Shown: positions 27,404-37,872, counted from the first letter of the stretch. The stretch: 64,000 nucleotides of DNA from Okeania sp. SIO2B3 (GCF_010672525.1 NZ_JAAHGH010000001.1:135097-199096), one strand, 5' to 3'. Made by a program: numbers and translations. The notes: generated from the letters alone by a model not told the origin.

Positions 27404-28798
27404 TGTTATCCTCCTATCACCACACTCCTAAATTTTAGACTTTTAGTTAAGTTATTATAAAAATCTGGATATTTAGCTTTTGAACATTAAGTATATCCCT
27501 AATAATTTTTTTAGCACATCTCTCTGAGTAGCCTTGAATACCAGATACTTGATTAGGTTAACTAATAGAATTTTTGAGCAAAGTATCAAGAGCAACATCC
27601 ACCTATGCCATATCTCTTTATTTTGAGAGACTTAAAAACTAAATTTAGGTTCCAAAATTAGCGATTTGAGGAACTCAAACCAGAAAATTATACAAATAAT
27701 TAATCATGGTTATAAGTTAAATAGTATCAAGATGCATTAAAGACCCTTTCATTAATGGATAATGGATAATGGATAATTGATAATTACCTCAGGTTTTAAC
27801 CGCTACGGAATTGAATATAAGGAATATTTTCTTTTCTTGGTCGATGGTCGGACAGCGCAGGTTTCGGAGCCATCCCACCCTTCGGGAAGCTGCGCTTTTC
27901 ATGTCGGCGACAGCCGAAACGACCGCTTTTTTTCCCCTTAAAAGGGGAGGCTTCAAGGCGCGAATTATTTAATTATTAATTATTAATTATTAATTATTCG
28001 GTAAGGAAGAGTTTTGAGGGAATACAATTCAACCTAAACTTTTCTAGAGGTGAGTTGTTAATTTTTTATAGATATTAGATTGTATTGAGATTGGAAACTA
28101 TTTTATAGATAAAAATCAATAAAATGTATTCGCTTATTTATTTTATTGATTGCGATAATTTCATTATTCCTAGAGTCAATTAAAATTCTACAATAGATAG
28201 AGTTTTAGAGTTTTTATGTCAGTATTCAGCTGTTAGCAGTGAGTGCTTCCCTGCCGGATGCTACCCAAACAGCAATTAGTAATGAATAATGACTTCTCAG
28301 GTTTGGGAAGGGGACGCATGGCAGTGACTTTTGATTCTTTCTCAATTTCAAAAGTTGCTTTTACCTTCCCAAAAATTAGCTGAAGTCCGCAGTTCCTCCT
28401 ATGAGGAGGCTAGCTAATAGCTAACTGCTGTTTGAGCAGCATTCCGCAGGAAATGCTTATTTTTTTATACTGCTAGATTATGTTATTGAGTATTGATTTT
28501 AATAAATTGTTTTTGACATCTATCAAATTCATCATAAATCAAACTTTCACTAAAATTTATTCATAGATTTAAAATTTTTTATAACAGATTTTATTAGTAT
28601 TTTTTAAAATATCAAAAGTTTGTATAAAGTTTCAATTCATTTAACTTTTATGCTACATCAATACTCATCAATGTTGTTAAATAAATACTTTGCAAAATAT
28701 TTAACTCTAGGAGTACTCTGATCAATACTTGTTAATTAAAATTTAACAATTAGCTATTAAATTTCTCTAATTGTTATTTTAACTTTATAGAGAAATAA
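27404..28798. other. Long non-coding region
   Basis: About 1.4 kb without a gene. It holds the family A copy at 27748-28004 and AGCTGTTAGCAGTGAGTGCT / AGCTAATAGCTAACTGCTG-type short inverted motifs (28228-28440). The stretch 28460-28798 is very AT-rich. Nothing else recognised. Confidence 0.6.
27748..28004 (+). repeat. Family A repeat, copy 4, with an inserted palindromic cassette
   Basis: Standard family A ends and core, but between the core and the CCCCTTAAAAGGGG palindrome lies an 86-bp palindrome-rich cassette (27839-27924) starting GGTCGATGGTCGG and ending CCGAAACGACC. Shorter versions of the cassette occupy the same position in the copies at 40688, 52562 and 62285. Confidence 0.88.
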
Positions 28799-29011
28799 TT
28801 ATTCAATTTGCCACCATCCAAAAGCAGGACCAATGAATCTAACTGTTAACCAGGCAACAATGAGAAACCCAATACCAATCCATGCACCAGTTGAAGTTAA
28901 CTGCATGAATTTCTGACTTTGACTTTTAGTAATTGGCAGCCAAGAAATAAACCGTGCTTCTTGGCCGTATTGTTCTCCTAATGATTCTTTACGACGCTTT
29001 GCTTCACCCAT
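28799..29011 (-). CDS. DUF2839-like small membrane protein
   Basis: A 70-residue protein, MGEAKRRKESLGEQYGQ at the start and one C-terminal membrane helix (about 43-60, GAWIGIGFLIVAWLTVRFIG), ending PAFGWWQIE. I recognise the pattern of the DUF2839 family of cyanobacteria and plastid relatives; its function is not known to me. The basic N-terminus is probably cytoplasmic. It stands alone in a repeat-rich region. Confidence 0.75.
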   Translation of the reverse strand: MGEAKRRKESLGEQYGQEARFISWLPITKSQSQKFMQLTSTGAWIGIGFLIVAWLTVRFIGPAFGWWQIE

Positions 29012-29753
29012 AATTATCTCAATAGTTATTTAAGTGATTTTAATTTAGATCATAACAGTGAGCCTCGACAAGAATAAGCTTTTTTTGTTAAATCTATTTA
29101 AGAAAGGAGCAAAAAAGTTAACTTTAAGAATTAGTTCTTAATCAATTGGTTAATTTAGCTACTATTCAGAATATTGCCAGAGGACCAACGTCATAATTGC
29201 AATGCAAGATAATTTATCCAAAAATACCAAAAGCAATATCTATAGAACCCCTGATCGTATCTTCATAAATACGCACGTTTTTTTAGCGAGGAGACAGGAG
29301 ACAACCCACCCCTAGCCCCTCCCAGGAGGGGAAGACAGGAGACAGGAGACAACCCACCCCTAGCCCCTCCCCCTCCCAGGAGGGGAAGGGAAGAAGGAAG
29401 ATGTGGGGAGAAATAATACAAAAAACACTCCTTCAGATGATTTTCGGTCAAAATTGATGCGCGAAAAGACTTGACTACCATAATTATATAGATATCATCA
29501 GGGTTCTATAGTGTTTCTGTTTGAGGGGTGAAACTATAGCACTACGTCTTTTGGTTAGGATAATAAATCTTGGTAGTCCTGCATAGTAATGGTAAGTGGA
29601 GATAAGGAACACTTAGAACAGGAGCAAGATGCTCCCACCGACTTATACCGTGACAAAAATAATTAGATACTAATACTATTGTATTCCACAAATCCGACGG
29701 CTGCCCTATCTAACTTCTAACTTCTGACTTCTGACTTCTGACTTCTGACTTAA
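29012..29753. repeat. Non-coding region with GACAGGAGACAACC and GACTTCT arrays
   Basis: No gene. 29285-29395 contains two copies of GGAGACAACCCACCCCTAGC, each with a GGAGGGGA block. 29720-29752 is a GACTTCT heptamer array that ends next to the stop of the helicase-like gene. 29580-29600 (CCTGCATAGTAATGGTAAG) resembles 62580-62598. Confidence 0.75.
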
Positions 29754-31292
29754 TTAAGTTAACCATGTAGTATCTAAGTAATCAATCTTGGCAAAAGGAC
29801 TAAGAGCTACTAAAACTTGCTTGCCATAACTACGACGAATTACACGACTGTCCAACAAAGCAACAACACCTTGAGATTCTCTGACAGAAGCAATAGCACG
29901 TTGTAACTCCTGTAGTGCCTTTGGTAAAAGGTATAATCTAAACCAATCTAAACCCTGTTGCTTATAAAAATTTACTCGTCCAGATACTAAGGGACTTTCC
30001 AAAGATGGAAGAGGTAAAGTAGCAATTATCAATAACTTAGGTGCTTTTAATTCTCTTTGATACTTTTGCCAAAACTCCCAACCAGTAATCAAAATGCCTT
30101 GTACTCCAGGAGAATTTGTTTCTACTTGAACTCGGGAACCAAATTCAGAGGCCAAAATAGCACCCACTTGAGCTTTCAGTGGTACATCTCCAATGATAAT
30201 TGCTATTAATCCATCAACAGTACTAGAACTGATATACAATAAAGTCCTAATTTCTTGAATTAATGCCTCCTGAAATTTAGGTGTATTTGGCATTGGCAAA
30301 CCATTAGGCAAATATAGTTGAATCATCTCATTGTGGCGATCTGGAGAAAATTTAACGCAGGTCAAGTCCCCTAACCCCATCATCTTTCTATAGTTAGAAG
30401 CTTGGGCCTCTAAATCCAATGCTCCTCCAATAATCACTACAGGTTGTTGAGTCCATATATTATTCAGAGCTTCAGATAAATCACAAGGAGTGCAGTATAA
30501 AGAAAATGACCCTCTCTGGCGATGAATTTCTGCCCACCTTAGTTGTCCATCGCTTTGCCACCTCAACCAAAAATCATTATTCAAATGATGACGATGTAAT
30601 TCCTTGTTTCTTGGGGTCAATGACAAACGTTCAATTAGATTTTGTAAAATCTGCTCCTCATCTTGTTCAATTAAGTAGCAACTGTAGGGGTTTGCTGGAT
30701 GTTGGAAGAGCGATCGTGTTAAATTTATCCTAGCTTCCCGAATAAAGTCAGCTCGATCAGAGTAAACTTGCATTAGTTGATTCCAGTCAGCAGATAAAAA
30801 ACTGGTAGTTAAATAATTTTGGACCCAAGTTTCTAAATCGTCTGCCCAATCTATAATTGTGGGAATACCTTGAAAAAACTGCCCATTTTCCCATTGTTTA
30901 ACTAACCAAGCTTCAGGAGTTATCAGGAGTAGTCCATTAAAGTCAGAGTCTTCTAGTGGATAAGTTTGGATTGCTTTATTGGGCAGTGATGAGCTACTGT
31001 ATGAATTATTTGCAAGCAACTTAGGAATTTCTACCCCAAGTAAATGTTGCTGTACTTGGTGAGGAGCAACTAATATTGTTTTTTGAGGCCACATTAAAAT
31101 TGGTACTAGGTAGCTTAACTGATATTGTTGATTATGACTACCTGGCGGAGACCCTGTTTGAATCAAAGCACTACGTCCCAGTCGCAAGGCCCTCGCTACT
31201 AAACGTGCCATCGTCAAATTATGAGGCCAGTGAGGTTCATTTTGCGATCGCAGAAAATTACGCAGGGATCTATGGACTTCTACTTCGATCAC
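29754..31292 (-). CDS. Degenerate DinG-like helicase protein
   Basis: A 512-residue protein with a GTG start (MIEVEVHRSLRNFLRSQNEP). The layout follows DinG/XPD-type SF2 helicases, but the key motifs are eroded: the Walker A position reads QTGSPPGSHN with no GKS/T, the DEAH position reads IIDWADDLE, and motif VI reads QRAIASVRESQG in place of QGxGRxIRxxxD. The C-terminal LLDSRVIRRSYGKQVLVAL still matches the DinG end. ATPase activity is therefore doubtful. It starts 5 bp after the pentapeptide gene at 31298-32815, so they are probably one operon. Similar cyanobacterial proteins are annotated as helicases. Confidence 0.65.
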   Translation of the reverse strand: MIEVEVHRSLRNFLRSQNEPHWPHNLTMARLVARALRLGRSALIQTGSPPGSHNQQYQLSYLVPILMWPQKTILVAPHQVQQHLLGVEIPKLLANNSYSSSSLPNKAIQTYPLEDSDFNGLLLITPEAWLVKQWENGQFFQGIPTIIDWADDLETWVQNYLTTSFLSADWNQLMQVYSDRADFIREARINLTRSLFQHPANPYSCYLIEQDEEQILQNLIERLSLTPRNKELHRHHLNNDFWLRWQSDGQLRWAEIHRQRGSFSLYCTPCDLSEALNNIWTQQPVVIIGGALDLEAQASNYRKMMGLGDLTCVKFSPDRHNEMIQLYLPNGLPMPNTPKFQEALIQEIRTLLYISSSTVDGLIAIIIGDVPLKAQVGAILASEFGSRVQVETNSPGVQGILITGWEFWQKYQRELKAPKLLIIATLPLPSLESPLVSGRVNFYKQQGLDWFRLYLLPKALQELQRAIASVRESQGVVALLDSRVIRRSYGKQVLVALSPFAKIDYLDTTWLT

Positions 31293-31297
31293 AAACT

Positions 31298-32815
31298 TTA
31301 ACCCAAATAATAAAAGCTGTTGATAAAATCAACTACCTTATCTTTAGAAGGCAAAGAAAATGTTTGCTCTTTTATATTTTGACAGTTTTTTTTACCAAAG
31401 TTTGGATTACTACTTACTACTAAACTCTGACCAGTTGAATTATTTAAAATCAACTGAGTAGGGCTGGAAAAAAAAGCAATTTTGCCTCTAACAGACTCGA
31501 TAATTGTTTGAATTCGCTGATTTTTTTTGACAAGCTGTTTCATTTCTATTTCTAATTCTAATATTTTGGTATTCATTTTTTGTAAAGGAATATTTTTGAC
31601 AATTTCTATCACGTTAACTTGAGCTTTTTTAGCATCAGCGAAAGGAAAAATCACAATAAATGCTAGCAGAAATAAAAGTTCATCACTATCTACTCTAAAA
31701 TTCAAAATAGTTTTTCGGTAGCTAACTTCAATGCTGGGAGGGCGAGTAATAAAATTATAATTCTTGGCCAAATGATAGTAAGTTGTCGCAAGAGCTACAT
31801 TACCTTTTAGGTCTAAAGGTAAATCAACAATAATTTGAACTGTTGGGGATTTTTGGTTAAAAAATCTCTTAGATTCTGCTGATGATTTAAAATAATAGAC
31901 TTGGCTATGGTCTCCGTTGGGGCTAGTATCAATCCATTCACAAACAATTTCCTCAGCTTTAATATTTAATCTGGGGACTTCATAAAGTTTTGCTCCAGTC
32001 AAAATTGCCCCTGATAAATCTACTCCCACTAAATCAGCTCTAATTAAATTAGCTTCAGTTAAATCAGCATGAACTAAACTGGCATTAGTTAATTTTGTAT
32101 TAGTTAAATTTGCTCCACGAAGATTTGCCCCACTCAACTTAACATTACTCAGGTTAGCATTAGTTAAGTCAGCTCCATTAAGAGTAGCCCATCTAAGATT
32201 AGCTCCATTTAGCTTGGCATTCCTGAGATTAGCCATACTTAGATCGGCCTGCCTTAATTCAGCATGGGTAAAATCAGCTCCTTGCAGATCTGCTTTTGTC
32301 AGATCAGCGCTATGTAGGTCAGCTTGTTCTAGATGAGTTCCTTGTGCTATGGCAACTCGTAGATTTACATTACTAAGATTAGCTTGGCTTAAGTTTGCTT
32401 CTGTCAGGATAGCTTCTCTCATATCAGCACCACTGAGATTAACTCGCCGAAGATTAGCTTGAGTCATATCTACCCTGATTAATTCTCCTCTAAGTAGTGT
32501 AGCTTCTACTAATTGAGCTTCAGTCAGATTCGCCTGGACTAGATTGGCCACATTTAAAGTAGCTTGGTTTAATATTGCCTTGTTGAGATTGGCACCGCTA
32601 AGGCGAGCTACATTAAGATTAGCCTTACTGAAATTTGATTCACTAAGATTTGCACCACTAAGATTAGAGACAAATAGGGCAGCATTACTGAAATTACTTT
32701 GACTTAAGTTCATCTTACTGAGGTTAACTTCTGTCAGGTTGATGGCAGTAAAATTTCTTTCCCCTTGTGCATATCTTTTAACTAATTCGTATCTTCTGAA
32801 TATTTCTTCTGACAT
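31298..32815 (-). CDS. Pentapeptide-repeat protein with conserved C-terminal domain (paralogue 1)
   Basis: A 505-residue protein. Residues about 20-285 are pentapeptide repeats of the A(D/N)Lxx type, which fold as a right-handed four-sided beta helix. They are followed by an alpha/beta domain of about 200 residues (EIVCEWIDTSPNGDHSQVYY to the C-terminus) shared with the gene at 33534-35084. No signal peptide or membrane helix, so probably cytoplasmic. It lies immediately upstream of the DinG-like gene, 5 bp apart. Function unknown; DNA mimicry is known for some pentapeptide proteins, which would make the helicase-like neighbour relevant, but this is inference. Confidence 0.85.
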   Translation of the reverse strand: MSEEIFRRYELVKRYAQGERNFTAINLTEVNLSKMNLSQSNFSNAALFVSNLSGANLSESNFSKANLNVARLSGANLNKAILNQATLNVANLVQANLTEAQLVEATLLRGELIRVDMTQANLRRVNLSGADMREAILTEANLSQANLSNVNLRVAIAQGTHLEQADLHSADLTKADLQGADFTHAELRQADLSMANLRNAKLNGANLRWATLNGADLTNANLSNVKLSGANLRGANLTNTKLTNASLVHADLTEANLIRADLVGVDLSGAILTGAKLYEVPRLNIKAEEIVCEWIDTSPNGDHSQVYYFKSSAESKRFFNQKSPTVQIIVDLPLDLKGNVALATTYYHLAKNYNFITRPPSIEVSYRKTILNFRVDSDELLFLLAFIVIFPFADAKKAQVNVIEIVKNIPLQKMNTKILELEIEMKQLVKKNQRIQTIIESVRGKIAFFSSPTQLILNNSTGQSLVVSSNPNFGKKNCQNIKEQTFSLPSKDKVVDFINSFYYLG

Positions 32816-33533
32816 CTGTTGTTGATTAACTCAAGTTGACTAAATATTTTTTTCTACTGAATTTTAATATGATTTTTTTATATCAATTAGTTATTTGTAC
32901 AAAATAAAAGTAGGTAATCTAATCAAGTTAACTGTTAGACTTGAAGCCCATATTAATTTTCTGGTTCTAGCAGTCTTAAATAATTTGTAAAAAATCCAGG
33001 AATAGAAAATAAATCTAACAGCCTTTTCCTTAATTCCAAAATATTTTATGCCAAATTAAAATTAACACTGCTACATTAATCATCAAGATACAGAAGATTT
33101 TATCTAAGTGATGTAGACCAGTAGCGGCCAAGATGGCCGACCACAAAAGTTTTATTGTTAATGTTTGTACTTCATATAATTGTAATTTGCTGTATTTATC
33201 TTGCTTTGACTTTTAAGATCAAATTTTGTGTCGAGTTTTTTTCAACTCTATCATTTTATAGTTTGCTGCAATTTAGGTGAAGTACAAAATTCAAGATTTT
33301 AGGGAATAGGGGAAAATCTTAAATCTCTTTGAGAGAAGAGGATTTTCTCTCACAAAGTTTGAGTTAATCTAGAGGCATTGTATTGTATTGTATACAAGTT
33401 TTCTATTGTACTAATGTAACAAATATTTTATTCTGGTATCAGTCCCATTAATGTAAAATAACAAACAACTCTGAAAGAATAAAACTTTTAAATTTGAGAT
33501 CATCATTATTAATAATGATGTTGTATAAATAAA
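32816..33533. other. Spacer between the two pentapeptide genes
   Basis: About 720 bp, AT-rich, no gene seen and no family A-E repeat recognised. A GGCC-AAGAT-GGCC hairpin lies at about 33128-33140. It separates two same-strand paralogues and probably carries the promoter of paralogue 1. Confidence 0.5.
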
Positions 33534-35084
33534 CTAATGTTCAAAGTTATGAAAACCATCAATAAAATCCATAATTGTATTTAGAGAATATGACTCTGTT
33601 TGAGGTACTTGAATGATCGTGTCTACTTCACTATTTTTACTTACTTTTCGCTTACCAAATGTAGGATGATGATAAACATTAAAGGTTTGATTGCTTGAAT
33701 TAAGCAGGGTTATTTTTGTTGGTGTCTGAAAAAACTTAATTCCGTTGCAAAACCTCAGTAATTCCTTGTCTTTATTAATTCGATTAACTTGTTTAATAGA
33801 TTGGCTGAAAACCGTAGTTAACTGCTGAATTTTTTGAGCTGATACAGGAGTTAAATAGTTTATATCTTGAGAGTTAAGCATTTTCATAATATTGCTAATT
33901 TTCTCTTGTGTCTTAGCAGCATCATTAAAAGCAATAATAGCAGCATAAGCAGTAGCAAATAGTTTCTTGTCGCTGTTCATTTGAAACGAGATTATTGTTC
34001 GACAAGAGTTAATTTGTATAGAAGGTGGTTGATTGAGCTCTGGTAAATACTTACTAATTTGATAATATGTTGCGGCTAGAGCATAATGACTAGAACTATC
34101 TAAGGGAGCATCAACAATAATTTTTACTTTAGGAAGAGTCTGGTGAAAGAAACTTGTTATTTTCTCAGAATTGAGATAATGGACTTTACTTTGATCTCCA
34201 TTAGCACTCAAGTCAAACCATTCACAGATTGCTGCTTCTATTTTAATTCCTAAGCGAGAAGCACCATAAATTTTTGCACCTGTTAAAGTTGCACCTGTTA
34301 AATCCGATCCAATCCAATCTACTTCAATTAAACAAGCATTTGATAAATCAGCATGAACTAAACTAGTATTTAAAAGATTAGCTTGGGACAAGTCAGATCT
34401 ACTTAGGTCAGCACCACTAAGCTTGGCATCACTAAGATTAGCCCACTTCAGGTTAGCCCCAATCATAGTCGCCCAACGTAAATTAGCCCCACTTAAATCA
34501 GCTCCATTCAAGTTAGCACCAGTCAAATCAGTTTGTCTCAGTTCAGCACCACTAAGGTCAGCGCCACTAAGGTCAGCACCACTAAGGTCTACTCCTTGCA
34601 GGTTAGTTTCTATTAAATTAGCTCCTGTCATAGAAGCAAAGCGCAGGTTAGCTCCCTTTAAGTTAGCACCACTAAGATTCGTTTTTCTGAGTGTGGCTTC
34701 TACCAGACTTGCTCCACTTAAATCAGCAAAAGATAGATTAGCTTCACTTAATTCTGCCCTAATTAGCTCTGCTCTTATCAATTTAGCACCAACTAATTGA
34801 GCTTTTTTTAGATTAACTAAAACTAGATTAGCTACATTAAGATCAGCATCATTTAAGTTAGTGCCACTAAGATGAGCGCCGTTAAGTTTAGTAATATTAA
34901 GTTTAGCTTTACTGAGGTTAGCATCACTTAAATTTGCTCCACTGAGGTTAGCAACGCTGAGATTGACTCTGCTAAGATTTGCACCACTGAGATTAATACC
35001 ACTAAGATTGGCCTCAAAAAGATTGAAGTCAGTAAAGTCTCTTTCACCAGCAGCATATTTTTTTTGAAGTTCTTCGATTATCAT
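33534..35084 (-). CDS. Pentapeptide-repeat protein with conserved C-terminal domain (paralogue 2)
   Basis: A protein of 516 residues from the start at 35084 (MIIEELQKKYAAGERDFTDF), or 525 from an ATG at 35111. I prefer 35084 because it matches the length of paralogue 1's N-terminus and leaves a short gap to the divergent tyrA start at 35118. It has the same layout as 31298-32815: about 250 residues of A(D/N)LSG-type pentapeptides and the same C-terminal domain (AICEWFDLSANGDQSKVHYL). The pair arose by gene duplication and has diverged strongly outside the repeats. Confidence 0.85.
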   Translation of the reverse strand: MIIEELQKKYAAGERDFTDFNLFEANLSGINLSGANLSRVNLSVANLSGANLSDANLSKAKLNITKLNGAHLSGTNLNDADLNVANLVLVNLKKAQLVGAKLIRAELIRAELSEANLSFADLSGASLVEATLRKTNLSGANLKGANLRFASMTGANLIETNLQGVDLSGADLSGADLSGAELRQTDLTGANLNGADLSGANLRWATMIGANLKWANLSDAKLSGADLSRSDLSQANLLNTSLVHADLSNACLIEVDWIGSDLTGATLTGAKIYGASRLGIKIEAAICEWFDLSANGDQSKVHYLNSEKITSFFHQTLPKVKIIVDAPLDSSSHYALAATYYQISKYLPELNQPPSIQINSCRTIISFQMNSDKKLFATAYAAIIAFNDAAKTQEKISNIMKMLNSQDINYLTPVSAQKIQQLTTVFSQSIKQVNRINKDKELLRFCNGIKFFQTPTKITLLNSSNQTFNVYHHPTFGKRKVSKNSEVDTIIQVPQTESYSLNTIMDFIDGFHNFEH

Positions 35085-35117
35085 TAGGGCGGACTCTGGT
35101 ATAATCCCCATTTGATT

Positions 35118-35957
35118 ATGATTAATATAGGTATTGTCGGATTAGGTTTAATCGGTGGCTCAATTGGATTGGATTTAAGAACCCTAGGTTATCGTGTTCT
35201 TGGGGTATCTCGTCGAGAAAAAACTTGTCAAAAGGCACTCGCTCTTGGGGCTGTTGATGAGGCCAGTTTGGATCTATCTTTATTATCTATTGCTGATGTA
35301 ATATTTATTTGTACTCCCATCGCTGTTATTATTCCTACTTTAGAAGAGCTGATTCCTTTTCTTTCTCCCACTACAATTTTAACCGATGTCGGTTCGGTTA
35401 AGGTACCTATTGTGGAAGCTGTTTTCCAAGTTTGGCCTAATTTTGTAGGTGGACACCCCATGGCTGGCAAAGCAGAAAATGGAATTGAAGTGGCTCAGTT
35501 GGGTTTATTTCAAAATAGACCTTATGTTATCACCCCTACGGAAAATACTCCCCTAGGGTCTATAGAGAAAGTTGAAGCAATAGCTAGGATGCTCAAGAGC
35601 AAAGTTTACTTTTGCGATCCTGATGAACATGATCGAGCTGTTGCTTGGATTTCTCATTTGCCTGTTATGGCCAGTGCTAGTTTGATTCTTGCTTGTATGA
35701 GCGAGACTAATCCTACAGTTTTCAAGTTAGCACAAGATTTGGCTAGTTCTGGCTTCCGTGACACTAGCAGGGTGGGAGGAGGTAATCCTGAATTAGGACT
35801 AATGATGGCCAAATATAATCGTTTGGAAGTGTTACGATCGCTCTATTCTTTTCGCGAACAAATTGACCAGTTTATTCAACAAATTGAACAAGAAGATTGG
35901 CATACTCTGGAAGAAAAGTTAAGCTCTACAGAGCAAAATAGAAAACTATTTTTATAG
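35118..35957 (+). CDS. tyrA: Prephenate/arogenate dehydrogenase
   Basis: A 279-residue NAD(P)-binding enzyme that makes tyrosine via arogenate or hydroxyphenylpyruvate. The Rossmann GLGLIGGS (8-15) and the conserved GGHPMAGK with its catalytic His, and DPDEHDRAVAWISHLP are present. In cyanobacteria TyrA usually acts on arogenate with NADP (family knowledge). I start at the ATG at 35118; a TTG two codons upstream is less likely. It is divergent from the pentapeptide gene. Immediately downstream lies a long GGAAGAA heptamer tract. Confidence 0.95.
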   Translation: MINIGIVGLGLIGGSIGLDLRTLGYRVLGVSRREKTCQKALALGAVDEASLDLSLLSIADVIFICTPIAVIIPTLEELIPFLSPTTILTDVGSVKVPIVEAVFQVWPNFVGGHPMAGKAENGIEVAQLGLFQNRPYVITPTENTPLGSIEKVEAIARMLKSKVYFCDPDEHDRAVAWISHLPVMASASLILACMSETNPTVFKLAQDLASSGFRDTSRVGGGNPELGLMMAKYNRLEVLRSLYSFREQIDQFIQQIEQEDWHTLEEKLSSTEQNRKLFL

Positions 35958-36325
35958 CAGAAGAAAGAAGGAAGAAGGAAAAAGGAAGAAGGAAGAAGGA
36001 AAAAGGAAAAAGGAAGAAGGAAGAAGGAAGAAGGAAGAAGGAAGAAGGAAGAAGGAAGAATCTTACTTTCTCTGAGTTTTACAGCACTTTTGAGGAAGCA
36101 TGAGGTACATTGTAAGACTATTCTTGTATTTCCTGTTCCCTGTTTCCTGCTCCCTAGTGCAGGATGGTGGAAATAACTTACCAGTTACAAAATCCCAAAA
36201 CAATTACAAATCAAAAATGATTGACTTTTAACTTTTAACTAACTTTTAACTTTTAACTTTTAACTTCCGCGTAGCGGCACTAGGGCAATAAAATTTTGTA
36301 CCTCCAAAACTCGAAAACTGCTGTA
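35958..36325. repeat. AGGAAGA heptamer tract and AT-rich spacer
   Basis: 35960-36060 is a purine tract of GGAAGAA/GGAAAAA heptamers starting 4 bp after the tyrA stop. 36228-36265 holds TTTTAAC heptamers. No gene. Confidence 0.85.
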
Positions 36326-36483
36326 ATACCAATTCACTTTAAAGGTGTCATAAATAGTTTCACTCCTTGTAAATGTTCAATATTTTCCTGAAATTACTGT
36401 AATATTAAAGTTTTGAGCTGATAAAATCTAATTTTTAACTTTTAACTTTTAACTTTTAACTTTTGACTTCCGTGAAACAGTAT
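36326..36483 (+). repeat. Family D repeat, copy 1
   Basis: A 158-bp element with terminal inverted repeats ATACCAATTCAC and GTGAAACAGTAT (12 bp, three mismatches). It contains TAGTTTCACTCCTTGTAAAT and TTTTAAC heptamers. A second copy lies at 58946-59089; a fragment (GACTTCCGTAAAACGGTGT) follows at about 36528. MITE-like, no coding content. Confidence 0.8.
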
Positions 36484-36555
36484 TTGAGCTAATAAAATTT
36501 AACTTTTAACTTTTAACTTTTAACTTTTGACTTCCGTAAAACGGTGTACTTTCCT

Positions 36556-37590
36556 TTAATGAAATTCTGAATAGTAGCGGAGGTAATTAACAGTATTTTT
36601 GACAAAACCTGCTATGGGTACAGCAATTAATAAACCCAAAACTCCCCATACTTGTGCCCCCACTAATAAACTAACTAAAATCAAGACAGGATTAAGACCG
36701 GTGAAGCCTCCAAGTATTCTAGGAGCAACAAAGTTTTCAATTGCTTGTTCTATTAAAACTATCACTATTAAAACTTTTATACCTAGCCAAAAATCTTCTA
36801 AAGTTATCAATAAACTTACGAGAGTTACACCTAAAGCTGTACCAAAAGGAATTAAAGTCATTAAACCAATTCCGATGCCAAATAATAAACCAAAAGGAGC
36901 TCCTAGAACTAATAAACCTATAGTCATAGCTACACCCATTAAACAAGCTAATGTAGCCTGACCAATAAAGTAATTTTGAAAGTTTTGTCTTAATGATTTG
37001 CGTACATGAATCTCTAGGTGATTGGGCAACCAATTAAATATCCCATCCCATAAGCGATCGCCATGCAACATTAGGTAAAAAGTGATAATGATGGTGATTA
37101 AAATGTCAAAAATTCTACCTAATGTATTAACAATGAAACTAATAATGTCTCCTGTAATATCTTGCAATTGAGAAGATAAGCTTTCTGTAAATTGATTTGT
37201 CCAAAGGGTTAAATTAATCGGTAATTTCTGTTTATGTGCCCATTGGTCAAATGATTCTAATTGTTGATTTCCTGATGCGAGCCAACTAGGAAATTTTTCA
37301 ATAAATCCGGTAAGTTGTTCTAATAGCAGGGGAATTAGAATAACTCCTAAAACTAATATAATTACTAATGCTATTAAGAATACTAAAATAACTGCTCTGG
37401 GGCGTTTAACTTGATGTTTCTCTAAAAAAAACACTGGGTAATCTAGCAGGAATGAGAGTAAGGTTGCAGAGACGGCTATTGTAATTATCCGACCAAAATA
37501 TTGAAATATTTGGAGTAAAGCCCAACCATTTATGACAATTATTGGTAATGCTAAGAACCAAAATAATCTTTTATTTAATACATTCAGCAT
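36556..37590 (-). CDS. AI-2E / PerM-family membrane protein
   Basis: A 344-residue integral membrane protein of the family formerly called UPF0118. It has seven to eight helices, with the family pattern of two N-terminal helices, a periplasmic amphipathic region (LEQLTGFIEKFPSWLASGNQ) and C-terminal helices with LGAPFGLLFGIGIGLMTLIPFGT and PRILGGFTGLNPVLILVSLLVGAQ. The family is annotated as AI-2 exporter or sodium/proton antiporter; the cyanobacterial substrate is uncertain. Single gene. Confidence 0.93.
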   Translation of the reverse strand: MLNVLNKRLFWFLALPIIVINGWALLQIFQYFGRIITIAVSATLLSFLLDYPVFFLEKHQVKRPRAVILVFLIALVIILVLGVILIPLLLEQLTGFIEKFPSWLASGNQQLESFDQWAHKQKLPINLTLWTNQFTESLSSQLQDITGDIISFIVNTLGRIFDILITIIITFYLMLHGDRLWDGIFNWLPNHLEIHVRKSLRQNFQNYFIGQATLACLMGVAMTIGLLVLGAPFGLLFGIGIGLMTLIPFGTALGVTLVSLLITLEDFWLGIKVLIVIVLIEQAIENFVAPRILGGFTGLNPVLILVSLLVGAQVWGVLGLLIAVPIAGFVKNTVNYLRYYSEFH

Positions 37591-37872
37591 AATTTTTAGT
37601 TATTTCTCTTCCATAGATTAATAGATTAACTTAAAAATTATGATTTTTTGGGGAAAAGGTGTTGATATTTAGTTATCAAATCAATGATATAGCGGTTCTC
37701 ATATTCATCAGGTACAGGATTTTTTTTTCCTTATTCCCTATTCCCTCAAATCGAAAACTTGTGTATCTCACCAAGGGTAATAATTGCTATACTATATACT
37801 ATAAATATTGTATTTATACCAGTTTTATATGAGGTTGCATAGAATGATGAAATTCATTCATTGATCTATATT
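37591..37872. other. Spacer upstream of the AI-2E-family gene
   Basis: AT-rich, with GCGGTTCTCATATTCATCAG and TTCCCTATTCCCTC motifs that also occur near 44070-44215. No gene seen. Confidence 0.5.

Noticed and set aside
34423-34800. 125-codon Leu/Ala/Pro-rich frame on the plus strand
   Set aside because: Antisense to pentapeptide repeats, which leave open frames on the other strand.
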